64,000 bases of DNA from Chitinophaga sp. CB10 (GCA_001870995.2 MLAV02000006.1:62001-126000); one strand, 5' to 3'; shown: positions 8,413 through 16,590, counted from the stretch's first letter. Numbers and translations: made by a program. The notes: generated from the letters alone by a model not told the origin.

Positions 8413-9930
8413 ATGAATAAACGATTTAAATTTCTCGCTTACCTGGCCTGCGGTTTACTTTTAATCAGCAGCTGTAGTAAAGATGAAGCAGAAGCGCCAG
8501 AGGCTCCCCCGGTGATCACCGGACTGGATTCCGCCTATTATGTGGTGGTAAAGGAGTCGCTCCTGCTGAAACCAACCATAGCAAATAAAGTAGACTCCAT
8601 CGTGTGGGTCCTGAATGGCGCGCGGGTGGCTAACGCCCTCCAGTACACGTTCCAGGCGCCTGCCACGCCGGGCACCTTCAACCTGGTGGTGATGGCTTAT
8701 AACAGGGGCAACCTCATCCAAAAGCCTGTGCAGATCACTACGGGTCAGTACCTGAACCGGCAAACTACCGCCAATACGCTGCTGACGCTGGAAGCTTCGC
8801 AGAAATTTGCCGGCAAAACCGATGTGAAATGGACGGTGGTAACCGCGCCGGGCGCATTGTACCGGTTGGCCGCCAATAATAGCACCGCCTTGTTTACCGC
8901 GGTGGACAAAGGCGATTACAAGATCAGCGTTTCCTCCGGCGACCTCAGTGATACCCTGCTCGTAACGGTAAAACCGGCCGCGCAGGCGCCATCGCCCTAC
9001 ATTGCAAAGGTCTTCGATTACCTGCCTGCCCCCGGCCAGTTTGTGAACGAAATGCCTAAATACACCGCCGGCGATACTTACGAAACCATGCTCGCGAAAG
9101 TAGAGAAGGAACTCAAAGGCGAGGATGCCAGCGTGATTACCCTGGGCGGCTGGGGTGGTTACGTGGTGATTGGCTTCGATCACACTATTGTGAACGTAGC
9201 CGGCCGCCGCGATTTCAGGATCAATGGCAACGCCTTTGGGGCTAACTCCAATCCACGCCCCAATGCGCCTTTCGGCGGCAGTTGCGAGCCGGGCATTGTG
9301 ATGGTGGCGTACGACAAAAATAAAAACGGTAAGCCCGATGAGGACGAGTGGTACGAAATCAAAGGCAGCGGCAACTTCTCCGCGGAGCAGGAGCCATGGT
9401 ACACTACTGCCGTAAACGGTAAAGTGGATGTGCGTACGTTCCGGAATTATGAAATGACTTATAGTCGCCCTGCGACGGAAACTGCCGGCACGCCTGATAA
9501 TTACGTTAGCATTCCTAATTATATCGCCTGGAAGGACAACCAGGGCCAGCAGGGCTACAAAATCAAGAATACCTACCATGCGCAAAGCTATTACCCTGCC
9601 TGGGTGAAGGACAACCAGCTTACTTTCAAAGGCATCCGCCTGGCGGCCAACGGTGTGGACGAAAGCGGTACCGGCAGCTACTATGTGCTGTATGCCTACA
9701 GCTATGGGTATGTAGACAACTATCCGAATGTACATGATAATGCCGGTATTGACATTGATTGGGCCATTGATAAAAATGGCAACAAAGTAGAGTTGCCGGG
9801 TATCGACTTCGTAAAAATTTATAACGGCGTAGACCAGGAAAACGGCTGGCTGGGCGAAACTTCGACGGAGGTAAGCCGCGGCGAGGACCTGCATCTCCTG
9901 GGCGTCAATATTGCCACCATTAAACAGTAG
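8413..9930 (+). CDS. PKD-type surface lipoprotein of the cobalamin operon (second copy)
   Basis: A 505-residue lipoprotein (Cys21) and a paralogue of the product at 5909-7381. Two Ig/PKD-like repeats (about residues 35-195) precede a C-terminal domain with ITLGGWGGYVVIGFDHTIVN and the acidic loop DKNKNGKPDEDEWYEI, and it ends with LPGIDFVKIYNGV. The matching order of motifs in both copies points to gene duplication within the operon, with the DUF4465 gene now between them. The Asp/Asn/Asp spacing looks like an EF-hand-type calcium loop. The biochemical role is unknown; surface cobalamin handling is inferred from context only. Confidence 0.8.
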   Translation: MNKRFKFLAYLACGLLLISSCSKDEAEAPEAPPVITGLDSAYYVVVKESLLLKPTIANKVDSIVWVLNGARVANALQYTFQAPATPGTFNLVVMAYNRGNLIQKPVQITTGQYLNRQTTANTLLTLEASQKFAGKTDVKWTVVTAPGALYRLAANNSTALFTAVDKGDYKISVSSGDLSDTLLVTVKPAAQAPSPYIAKVFDYLPAPGQFVNEMPKYTAGDTYETMLAKVEKELKGEDASVITLGGWGGYVVIGFDHTIVNVAGRRDFRINGNAFGANSNPRPNAPFGGSCEPGIVMVAYDKNKNGKPDEDEWYEIKGSGNFSAEQEPWYTTAVNGKVDVRTFRNYEMTYSRPATETAGTPDNYVSIPNYIAWKDNQGQQGYKIKNTYHAQSYYPAWVKDNQLTFKGIRLAANGVDESGTGSYYVLYAYSYGYVDNYPNVHDNAGIDIDWAIDKNGNKVELPGIDFVKIYNGVDQENGWLGETSTEVSRGEDLHLLGVNIATIKQ

Positions 9931-9960
9931 CAAAGCAAAATCAATTAGTATATATAGATT

Positions 9961-11313
9961 ATGAAAAGAAGCGTATTAGGCGTTGGGGCGATGATCGCCG
10001 TGGCAGCAGTATCCTGTTCTAAAAACGACACAACGGATCTTGTACCGGTGGCCCCTGAGGTTGCAATTGTAAATGTGCTCGCGCAAAACGCCGTAGCACA
10101 GGAGGATACCCTCCTGTTTAAAGTAAAAGCCAGCCAGGGCAGTACTTTTGCCTGGGCAGTAGACGGGAAGGACGCCGCGGTAACGGACTCCGTTTTTAAA
10201 TTCGTGTCCACCGGCCTGGGGGAACACAAGATTACCGTAACCGCTGTTCAGAACGGGCAAAAGACATCGGCCCAGGAAACGATTACCGTACACGGTAAAT
10301 ACAAGTTCGGTACCTTCATCCTCAATGAAGGTAATATGACCACGGAAAACGGAAGCCTTACCTTCATCAGCCCCAGGGGCGTGGTGACGGACAGCGCTTA
10401 CTTCAAAGCCAATGGCACCCAGCTCGGCAATGTGGCGCAGGACCTGTTTATCCGTAACAACAAGATCTACATCATTTCCCAGAACGGGAAGAAGAACGCC
10501 ACCGGCGCAGCTTTTGAAAACGATGGCCTGCTCATCGTAGCCAACGCGGAAACGCTGAAGAAGGAAGCCGCCTACAACGATGAGCTGAAAACCCTCAGCT
10601 GGCCTACGCATGTGGCGGTGCTGAATGAGCAGAACGTGATCATCCGCGATAACAACGGCTTGTCCAGGTTTAACACGGTGACCAAAGAGCTGACGCTGAT
10701 CAAAGGCTCCCGCTCTGCGAACAAAATGACCATGGCCGTTTCAAATAATAAAATCTTTGCGGCCGCCGGCACTAAGGTGTATGTGATAGAAGCGGATAAA
10801 GATTCCATTAGCTACGCGCTGGATATGAAAGCCTCCGTTAGCGGCGTCGTGAAGGCCAGCGACGGCAACATATGGGTGTCTACCACTGGTTCCCCGTCTA
10901 AAATCTCCAAGATCAATTACCGGGATTATTCCCTGATCAAGGCCAACGATATCACCACCGGTAGCCTGAGCGCGGGCTTCGGCGCTACGCCGGGTATTAC
11001 GGCCAAAGGCGATACGCTGTATTTCAGCGGCGCCGGCACAAAGATTTACCGCCATGTGTTTAGTGTGAATACCACGGAGTTTATGGTGGATGCCAAAACC
11101 ATGGTGGAGAATGCCAATGTGGTGTACAACAATATCGCGGTGCATCCGGTTACCGGCGAGGTGTACCTGAATACGATGAAAGGCTATGGAGGGAATTACC
11201 TGTTCAATAGCATCAGTGTGTTCAATTTCAGCAATGGCGCGGTTTTGAGCGCTAACTATAAGGACTATACGAATTTTCCGGCGGGTACTTTCTTTACCTA
11301 CTCGTTTAATTAA
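9961..11313 (+). CDS. DUF5074-type beta-propeller lipoprotein with N-terminal PKD-like domain (second BtuG-like protein)
   Basis: A 450-residue lipoprotein (Cys19). Residues about 30-110 form a PKD-like sandwich (STFAWAVDGKDA), followed by a propeller that opens with FGTFILNEGNMTTENGSLTF. This opening closely parallels AGFYLLNEGNMGSNKSTLDY in the BtuG-like protein at 4732-5886. Later blades include GNIWVSTTGSPSKISKI and HPVTGEVYLNTMKGYGG. It is the last gene of the riboswitch-led operon and is followed by a strong terminator. It may be a second cobalamin-binding propeller or one with a different corrinoid preference; which is not visible from sequence. Confidence 0.78.
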   Translation: MKRSVLGVGAMIAVAAVSCSKNDTTDLVPVAPEVAIVNVLAQNAVAQEDTLLFKVKASQGSTFAWAVDGKDAAVTDSVFKFVSTGLGEHKITVTAVQNGQKTSAQETITVHGKYKFGTFILNEGNMTTENGSLTFISPRGVVTDSAYFKANGTQLGNVAQDLFIRNNKIYIISQNGKKNATGAAFENDGLLIVANAETLKKEAAYNDELKTLSWPTHVAVLNEQNVIIRDNNGLSRFNTVTKELTLIKGSRSANKMTMAVSNNKIFAAAGTKVYVIEADKDSISYALDMKASVSGVVKASDGNIWVSTTGSPSKISKINYRDYSLIKANDITTGSLSAGFGATPGITAKGDTLYFSGAGTKIYRHVFSVNTTEFMVDAKTMVENANVVYNNIAVHPVTGEVYLNTMKGYGGNYLFNSISVFNFSNGAVLSANYKDYTNFPAGTFFTYSFN

Positions 11314-11330
11314 TAATTTTGTCTAACAAA

Positions 11331-11361
11331 AACGCCGCATGTTCCGTGCGGCGTTTTTTTA
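11331..11361 (+). terminator. Rho-independent terminator of the cobalamin operon
   Basis: AACGCCGCA (11331-11339) pairs with TGCGGCGTT (11347-11355) around a seven-base loop and runs directly into seven Ts. It lies 18 bases after the last operon gene and just before the convergent MarR gene. Confidence 0.9.
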
Positions 11362-11362
11362 T

Positions 11363-12064
11363 TTATACATCTTCCTTGCTGTGTTTGGCGGCGGAGAACC
11401 GTGCGATGGTCTTTTGCCGCTCCGCCGCGATGGCGGCGAGTTTTTCTTCCCCCAGTTCGTTGACCAGCAGTTCATCGATTGATTTATTGCGGGAGCCTGC
11501 CAGCAACTCCTGGTGTTTTTGTTCCGTTTGTTTCAGGAGGTTGATGATCACCTGCTTATCCTGCTGGCTGATGCCGTGGTACATCAGCAGGGTAGGCTTG
11601 TACAGCAGCTGGTACAGCTTAAAGAGCGTTTTTTCCCCTGTTTTTGTGATGCTTACTAGCTTGGCCCGCTTATCGTCCGGGTCCGTCTTCTCGCTGACGT
11701 AGCCCAGTTTTTTCAGTTTGTTCAGGATATCGATGCCGGTAGTTTGCTCCGTGAAGTTGTATTGTATCAGCTGTGTTTTTTTCACCTGTTTGAGGTGGTA
11801 CAAGCTGCTGAGGAAATAAAACCATTCCAGTTCAAAGCCAGGCATTTCCTGCAGGGCCATTTTGGAATACACGCTTTGCATGTTCGCGAGGCGCCCAATA
11901 AGCTTGGCAAACACGGTATCCAGGTCCGGCGGGGTAAGCCCGCTGAACAGCTGTCCGTTACTTTCCTGCGCTAAAAAATGCATGCAAAATTCCACGGCGG
12001 TAGCCCCTTTGTGTTGCTGCTGGTAGCCCTCCCAGGCGGCAATTAGTTTCACCAGTTCACTCAT
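11363..12064 (-). CDS. MarR family transcriptional regulator
   Basis: A 233-residue winged-helix regulator. The C-terminal two thirds carry the MarR fold: a recognition-helix region (LIQYNFTEQTTGIDILNKLKKLGYV) followed by the wing signature TDPDDKRAKLVSITKTGEK. The N-terminal 80 residues form an extra helical dimerisation segment, making it longer than a typical MarR protein of about 150 residues. It is divergent from the membrane-protein gene at 12199. The intergenic region has two matching operator-like inverted repeats overlapping the -7 boxes of both promoters, so it probably represses itself and the neighbour. The ligand is unknown. Confidence 0.9.
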   Translation of the reverse strand: MSELVKLIAAWEGYQQQHKGATAVEFCMHFLAQESNGQLFSGLTPPDLDTVFAKLIGRLANMQSVYSKMALQEMPGFELEWFYFLSSLYHLKQVKKTQLIQYNFTEQTTGIDILNKLKKLGYVSEKTDPDDKRAKLVSITKTGEKTLFKLYQLLYKPTLLMYHGISQQDKQVIINLLKQTEQKHQELLAGSRNKSIDELLVNELGEEKLAAIAAERQKTIARFSAAKHSKEDV

Positions 12065-12067
12065 AAC

Positions 12068-12087
12068 ATATATCGGATTCGATGTAA
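12068..12087 (-). promoter_or_regulatory. Putative MarR operator 1, overlapping the marR-type promoter
   Basis: Read on the minus strand, TTACATC (12081-12087) is followed by a six-base spacer and the imperfect half GATATAT (12068-12074). It matches operator 2 in half-site and spacing. The minus-strand -7-like box TATATTTA (12085-12092) runs into it. The start codon of the regulator is only four bases downstream. Confidence 0.65.
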
Positions 12088-12112
12088 ATATATAAAATTT
12101 ACCCCTGGAAAC

Positions 12113-12142
12113 TTTGTTTTTTAGGTTTTATACCTATTTTTA
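12113..12142 (+). promoter_or_regulatory. Bacteroidota-type promoter for the membrane protein gene
   Basis: TTTG at 12113-12116, an 18-base spacer, and TATTTTTA at 12135-12142 match the Bacteroidota -33/-7 pattern (TTTG / TAnnTTTG) at seven of eight -7 positions. The -7 box shares its last three bases with operator 2. Confidence 0.6.
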
Positions 12143-12159
12143 CATCGGAATAGATGTAA
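12140..12159 (+). promoter_or_regulatory. Putative MarR operator 2
   Basis: A perfect inverted repeat, TTACATC-N6-GATGTAA. Its size suits a MarR dimer, and its place over the 3' end of the -7 box suits repression of the gene at 12199. Confidence 0.75.
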
Positions 12160-12198
12160 TAAATTAAAAAATATAACTAAAACGATATAATTAATATT

Positions 12199-12693
12199 AT
12201 GACAACGGGTTATTTAACGAGGGCAGAAATCTGGCTTTTCCTCACCACCTTAATTTATTTTTTGATGAATGGCGCGCAGCTATTTGAAACGCTGGTATTC
12301 GTTCCGAGGTGGGCGGCCAGTCCGCCGGATAACTTCCGGTTATTACTGGATGGGCGGGGAGCGGGGTTAAAGCATTTCTGGATCGTGTTTCATTCCCTTC
12401 ACGAAGTAACGTTCCTGTTAGCCATCATTTTTTGCTGGAAGCTGGCGTTTGTCCGTAACTGGCTGCTGGCGCTGTTTGCCATCCACTTCGCCGTGCGCGT
12501 GTGGACGCTGGCATTTTTTGCGCCGAACATCATTCATTTTCAAAAGATCGCTGAAACGCCCTCGCTGGTAAACGATCTGGCAGCAAGGGTTTCGTTATGG
12601 CAAACGCTGAATTACGTGAGGGTAGCCATTTTCATGGCAGTATCCATCGGCCTGGCGCCATTATGCATCCGGGTGTTCCACCTGCGCCATTAG
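12199..12693 (+). CDS. Four-helix integral membrane protein (DUF1772-like)
   Basis: A 164-residue inner-membrane protein with about four hydrophobic helices (residues about 12-30, 65-83, 88-107 and 140-158). Charged or aromatic residues lie in the first loop. It resembles small DUF1772-type membrane proteins in size and helix layout, but I do not recognise a family motif with certainty. It is the only evident target of the divergent MarR regulator, which suggests a role in stress or efflux-related physiology. That role is inference only. Confidence 0.75.
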   Translation: MTTGYLTRAEIWLFLTTLIYFLMNGAQLFETLVFVPRWAASPPDNFRLLLDGRGAGLKHFWIVFHSLHEVTFLLAIIFCWKLAFVRNWLLALFAIHFAVRVWTLAFFAPNIIHFQKIAETPSLVNDLAARVSLWQTLNYVRVAIFMAVSIGLAPLCIRVFHLRH

Positions 12694-12707
12694 TTTTTTT
12701 TAGAGGG

Positions 12708-12750
12708 AAAAAATAGCTGTTACGCAGCCATAGGGTTACGTAACAGCTAT
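12708..12750 (-). terminator. Rho-independent terminator of the amine oxidase operon
   Basis: The arms ATAGCTGTTACG (12713-12724) and CGTAACAGCTAT (12739-12750) are perfectly complementary. Read on the minus strand, the stem is followed by six Ts. It lies 22 bases after the amine oxidase stop. Confidence 0.85.
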
Positions 12751-12771
12751 ATATCGTCCGCGGCGGTATGC

Positions 12772-14082
12772 CTAAGCTACGGGTGTGTCCTTAAGCAGTA
12801 TTTTCTCCGCGACCTGCATGCCGCTGGTCAGCGCTGCCTCCACGGTGCCCATTGCGGGCCCCTCGTAAAGGTATTCCCCTGCAAAATAGAGCTTGCCGGC
12901 AACAGGCTGTTGCAATACTTTACGCGCCGCGCTGCTGGGTACTTTATCATAAGCGTAGGACCCGCGGGTAAACGGATCGTTCGTCCAGTTGACAACCCGC
13001 CAGCCGGTTAGCTGGGCCTGCAGCGCGCCGGCATCCTGCCGGAAAATATTGGAGAGCGATTGCAGGGTGGCCTGTAAAATGGCTTCCGGGGATTGCGTCC
13101 GCAAGTTCCACGCCGGAGGCCCGCCCAGCCAGCCCGTTAGCAGGGTGCTGCCAGGCGTGGTTTGCGTCCAGTAGGTGGGCACCGTTTCCCCGGATACGAC
13201 CAGCCTGGTGGTATTGCCGGGGAAGGCCGGGTTGCCGAAGGCGGCATCCTCCATCCAGAAAGGTGATGCAAACTGCAGTAATATTTTGATGATAGCGCCG
13301 AAGCCAATGTCGTGCAGGGCGGCAGTATAGCCGGGAATAGCAGGGTGGAGGCGGAGGGTATCCGGCTGTTGCAGTACGCCTAACGGCAACGCCAGTACGA
13401 CTTTTCCTGCCTGGTAAACCTGCCGGTCACGGGTGTGGACCATGGCGGTTGCTTCCGCCCAGTCGATGCGCTCTACTTCCTGCTGCAATACTATCTCCCC
13501 ACCCCCTTTTATACAAACCTCCTCCAGGTACCTGATCATGGCGCCGTAGCCCGCGGTGACGCGGTGCTGCGCCTCATCGTCCTCATGTTCCCATTCGCTG
13601 CGAATGGCAAAGGTGCTCACATCGCTGAGGGAAGCGGTATCGTACCCGTTCACAAACGCGGTGATCTCTTCCCGCATGCCGGCATATTGATCCCCGGCGA
13701 AATGCTGATCCAGGAATGCGCCCAGCGGGAGGTCCGCCGGCAGCTGCTGCATTTTTTCCAGCAGTTCATCCCAGCCTTCAATGGGTTCATCCCCTTGCTG
13801 TATGCGCCCCTCGTGGTGATGGAACATTTCAAAACGGGTATCGTTATACGAAATACCCGCTTCTTTTAACAGGGCAAGGGTAACGGGTAGGTTGCCATGG
13901 ATGAACTCCGCACCCAGCTCTGCGAAGGGGAGGCCCTGTTCGTTGCGAATGGTATGTATCCTGCCTCCCGTGCGATCCCGCGCTTCCAGTACCAATACCT
14001 TCCTTCCTGCCTTTGCCAGGGTAGCCGCGGCCATCAGCCCTGCGGCCCCCGCGCCGATTACTATAATTTCCGCTTGTTTCAT
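12772..14082 (-). CDS. FAD-dependent amine oxidase (flavin monoamine oxidase family)
   Basis: A 436-residue flavoprotein expected to oxidise an amine to an imine with release of hydrogen peroxide. The N-terminus has the dinucleotide-binding GAGAAGLMAA and the family signature LEARDRTGGRIHT. The C-terminus has the second FAD contact LYFAGEYLYEGPAMGTVEAALTSG. The start at MKQAEIIVIGAG was chosen because the Rossmann strand begins there; an upstream extension to 14184 has no homologous character. It is the last gene of a minus-strand set with the SDR and a DUF4386-like protein. The substrate (monoamine, polyamine or amino acid) cannot be told from sequence. Confidence 0.9.
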   Translation of the reverse strand: MKQAEIIVIGAGAAGLMAAATLAKAGRKVLVLEARDRTGGRIHTIRNEQGLPFAELGAEFIHGNLPVTLALLKEAGISYNDTRFEMFHHHEGRIQQGDEPIEGWDELLEKMQQLPADLPLGAFLDQHFAGDQYAGMREEITAFVNGYDTASLSDVSTFAIRSEWEHEDDEAQHRVTAGYGAMIRYLEEVCIKGGGEIVLQQEVERIDWAEATAMVHTRDRQVYQAGKVVLALPLGVLQQPDTLRLHPAIPGYTAALHDIGFGAIIKILLQFASPFWMEDAAFGNPAFPGNTTRLVVSGETVPTYWTQTTPGSTLLTGWLGGPPAWNLRTQSPEAILQATLQSLSNIFRQDAGALQAQLTGWRVVNWTNDPFTRGSYAYDKVPSSAARKVLQQPVAGKLYFAGEYLYEGPAMGTVEAALTSGMQVAEKILLKDTPVA

Positions 14083-14180
14083 GTTTTCCGTTGATACGTG
14101 AAAGTTACTGATAAACTGCCACGTAGGGATGGAGGGCGGGTTATTTCTGTGTGTATTCACGCGGTGGCCGCAGGGCGTCA

Positions 14181-14927
14181 TCACGCGGTTACCCCGCCAT
14201 CCACCGCCAGCGCTGCGCCGGTGATCATCTTCGCATTGTCTGACAGCAGGAAACCGATAAAAGGCACGACTTCTTCCACCGTGGCAATGCGGCCCAGCGG
14301 CATGGCTGCCGCAATTTTTTCCTGCATGCCCGGCGTCTTATTGACGCCTGCCAGCCATTGCGCTGTAGCCACGGCGCTGATCACGAGCGCGTTTACCCGT
14401 ACCTGTTGGGCGGCATATTCCAGTGCGGCGGCTTTGGTGAGGCCGATGACGCCATGTTTGGCGGCTACATAGGCGGCAATGCCTTTACCAACGCCTTTTA
14501 CCCCCGCCGTGCTGGCAGTATTGAGGATGCTGCCGCCGCCGGCCTGCATGGCCTGCAGCTCATGCTTTAATGCATAGAACGTACCCGTGAGGTTTACCTG
14601 GATGGTCTCCGTGAACTGGGCCGCCGTGGTGTTGGCCACGGAGCCGAAATAGAGATTGGCGCCGGCGTTGTTGAACGCCGCATCCAGGCGGCCGTACTGC
14701 TTAATAGCCGTATCCACTACGCGGGCTACCTGCGCTTCGTTGGTGACGTCCGCCTGTACAAAGGTGGCTTCCCCCTGTTGGCCGGCGATGGCTTGTTGCA
14801 CGGCCAGGCCTTCTTTTTCCCGCCGGCCGCAGAAAACGATTTTAGCGCCCAGGGAGGCCAGCGTTTTTGCCGTAGCGGCGCCCAGTCCGGAGGTGCCCCC
14901 GGTGATCAGTATGACCTTGTTTTTCAT
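14181..14927 (-). CDS. Short-chain dehydrogenase/reductase
   Basis: A 248-residue classical SDR that uses NAD(P)H. It has the cofactor motif TGGTSGLGAA (residues about 8-17), an NNAG motif, the catalytic Ser in a STAGVKG segment, and the YVAAK motif that holds Tyr and Lys. The CGRRE after the second strand suggests NADP(H) preference. It starts six bases after the stop of the membrane protein at 14934 and precedes the amine oxidase gene. A role downstream of the amine oxidase is possible but not shown. Confidence 0.93.
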   Translation of the reverse strand: MKNKVILITGGTSGLGAATAKTLASLGAKIVFCGRREKEGLAVQQAIAGQQGEATFVQADVTNEAQVARVVDTAIKQYGRLDAAFNNAGANLYFGSVANTTAAQFTETIQVNLTGTFYALKHELQAMQAGGGSILNTASTAGVKGVGKGIAAYVAAKHGVIGLTKAAALEYAAQQVRVNALVISAVATAQWLAGVNKTPGMQEKIAAAMPLGRIATVEEVVPFIGFLLSDNAKMITGAALAVDGGVTA

Positions 14928-14933
14928 AAATGC

Positions 14934-15620
14934 TTAGTTGGATTTTTGTTTAGCGAGGGTGAAGCCGGTGGCGATGAGCCAGATGTAAGACCCGAAGCGG
15001 GCTACCGGCAGCAGTATCATCAGCGCCGGGAATAATAAACTGAGGGTGGATAGCTCCGCAATGGCTGCCAGTACGAGGCCCAGCCAGGCTACCCATTTGG
15101 GCGCATAGCCCCCCAACAGGCAGGGCACGGCCCCTCCCGCCATCAATAACCCCAACGCCACTACGTGGGCCACGCCGCCGGTGGCAAAGCCCAACAGCTG
15201 TATGGCGTGCATGGTGGATACATCCGCCGCAACGCCGGGTTGTGTGAGCACCCAGCTGCACAGGGCGGAAAGGGTCATGAATACGGATGCCGCCAGGCCG
15301 CCGAATAACGCAATGCTCACCCCCGTTACATTTACCCCGAGGAAAGTAAGCCTGCTGGTTACCGCCGCCGTAAATAAGCCCAGCGGCACGGCTGCGCCAA
15401 ACTGCATCAGCGCATTGTAACGCGTAGCGTCCGCAAAATCGAAGAGGCGCTGCTGCGCCTGCGCCAACGGTACAAACGGATTGGGAAAGCCCATGCCTTT
15501 GGTGAGTATGCCCAGCAATACCAGGCTGCCCAGGAACAACGTTACATGTACCACCGCAAGGATCCCGGGATGCGGCCCCCGATGCTGCCGGAACGGCGCA
15601 TGAATAGATGATACCGACAT
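14934..15620 (-). CDS. DUF4386-like integral membrane protein
   Basis: A 228-residue protein with about six hydrophobic helices. It has the general look of DUF4386 proteins: a conserved FADATRYNALMQFG-like region after helix 1 and a final helix ending GSYIWLIATGFTLAK. The function of the family is unknown. It is the first gene of the operon leading to the SDR and amine oxidase. A perfect palindrome 42 bases upstream of its start matches one in front of the regulator operon, so it is probably controlled by the 94-residue winged-helix protein. Confidence 0.75.
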   Translation of the reverse strand: MSVSSIHAPFRQHRGPHPGILAVVHVTLFLGSLVLLGILTKGMGFPNPFVPLAQAQQRLFDFADATRYNALMQFGAAVPLGLFTAAVTSRLTFLGVNVTGVSIALFGGLAASVFMTLSALCSWVLTQPGVAADVSTMHAIQLLGFATGGVAHVVALGLLMAGGAVPCLLGGYAPKWVAWLGLVLAAIAELSTLSLLFPALMILLPVARFGSYIWLIATGFTLAKQKSN

Positions 15621-15661
15621 AAAAACTGAATTTAGAATGGATAAATATTAATTCATTAATC

Positions 15662-15680
15662 TGGTTTATATCATAAACCA
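15662..15680 (-). promoter_or_regulatory. Palindromic operator upstream of the DUF4386-like gene
   Basis: TGGTTTAT-ATC-ATAAACCA is a perfect inverted repeat with a three-base centre. The same element, slightly degenerate, lies at 16603-16621. Both end in a TTTG that could be a -33 box on the minus strand. Confidence 0.7.
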
Positions 15681-15701
15681 AATTGACAAAAAAAAAGGGC
15701 G

Positions 15702-15986
15702 CTATAAATGGAGGTAGATTTTTATATCCGCCACATATTTTTCAAATGCTTTTTTCCCTGTATCCGTCAATTTGCAAATGGTTTGGGGGTAGTTGCCTTT
15801 AAACGTTTTGATCACCTCGATGTATTTGGCTTCATTCAGCTTTTTAATCTGCTGACTTAAATTACCCTGCGTGGTTTGGGTAACTTCCATCAGGTAATTA
15901 AAATCCGCCTGCCTGACCTTCACCAGTACGGACACGATCGCGAGTCGCACCGGTGTGTTCAATACAGGATCTAAACCATTATACAT
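15702..15986 (-). CDS. Small winged-helix transcriptional regulator
   Basis: A 94-residue single-domain DNA-binding protein of the PF13601-like (HTH_34) type. It shows TPVRLAIVSVL, a helix-turn-helix of the form LMEVTQTTQGNLSQQIKKL, and a wing ending ICKLTDTGKKAFEKY. It lies four bases after the stop of the membrane protein gene at 15991, so the two are one operon. Two copies of a palindrome, one before its own operon and one before the DUF4386-SDR-amine oxidase operon, are its likely sites. No sensor domain is present, so a ligand or the partner membrane protein may modulate it. Confidence 0.88.
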   Translation of the reverse strand: MYNGLDPVLNTPVRLAIVSVLVKVRQADFNYLMEVTQTTQGNLSQQIKKLNEAKYIEVIKTFKGNYPQTICKLTDTGKKAFEKYVADIKIYLHL

Positions 15987-15990
15987 GCCG

Positions 15991-16566
15991 TCAAACTGAT
16001 TTTGAATATTTGAGTAAATACCCCGGCGCCAGGTAACCGCCTATCACGGCAATGCCCTGTAGCAAAGGCTTTAACGCATCGCCCACCATTACGCTGCAGC
16101 AGGCGAGCAGCAAAAATAATATTCCTCCGGCAATTAACGGCCTGAATCGCATCACCAATCCGGATACGAGCGTGCCTAACCCGCCTAATAAGAGTGTGTA
16201 CGTGAACGGTAGTTGATGGTTCAGCAGGCTGATGCCCACCACCAGCAGGAAACAAACGCCTATGGCCAGCCAGAGTTGCTTCAGGAACCAGTTGAGCCAG
16301 GTTTCCATACCGGCTTTCAGCTGCCGGAAGTAACGGAGCGTCCATACCACGCCGATTGCCACCGCCAGCGGAAAAGGCAGGAAGTAGAGCCGGGTCGTAG
16401 TGAAGGCGTGAAGCCCGTAGAACAGCAGGCTCGCCGCCGCAATCAGCCAGCCCCATAGCAAAAAGCAATCGCTCATCGCTTTGATGTTGTCCCTGGTTTT
16501 GGCGATGGTGGCCGTGATCAGCCGGAGGCTCTGCTCCGGGTCCAGCTTCATTTCATTTGCTTCCAT
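15991..16566 (-). CDS. Membrane protein paired with the winged-helix regulator
   Basis: A 191-residue protein with a charged cytoplasmic N-terminus (EQSLRLITATIAKTRDNIKAMSD) and about five hydrophobic helices after residue 35. The pattern of a soluble N-terminal helix followed by a membrane domain is seen in small proteins encoded next to PF13601 regulators in Bacteroidota. I do not recognise a named function. It is co-transcribed with the regulator from a consensus promoter that contains the palindromic operator. Confidence 0.8.
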   Translation of the reverse strand: MEANEMKLDPEQSLRLITATIAKTRDNIKAMSDCFLLWGWLIAAASLLFYGLHAFTTTRLYFLPFPLAVAIGVVWTLRYFRQLKAGMETWLNWFLKQLWLAIGVCFLLVVGISLLNHQLPFTYTLLLGGLGTLVSGLVMRFRPLIAGGILFLLLACCSVMVGDALKPLLQGIAVIGGYLAPGYLLKYSKSV

Positions 16567-16590
16567 GAAATAGCTTTTGGTATTTGCTTA

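Noticed and set aside
15971..16468. Alternative minus-strand frame overlapping the membrane protein at 15991-16566
   Set aside because: The chosen frame has proper membrane helices, a consensus promoter and a four-base gap to the regulator; the alternative is rich in Arg and Gly and lacks structure.
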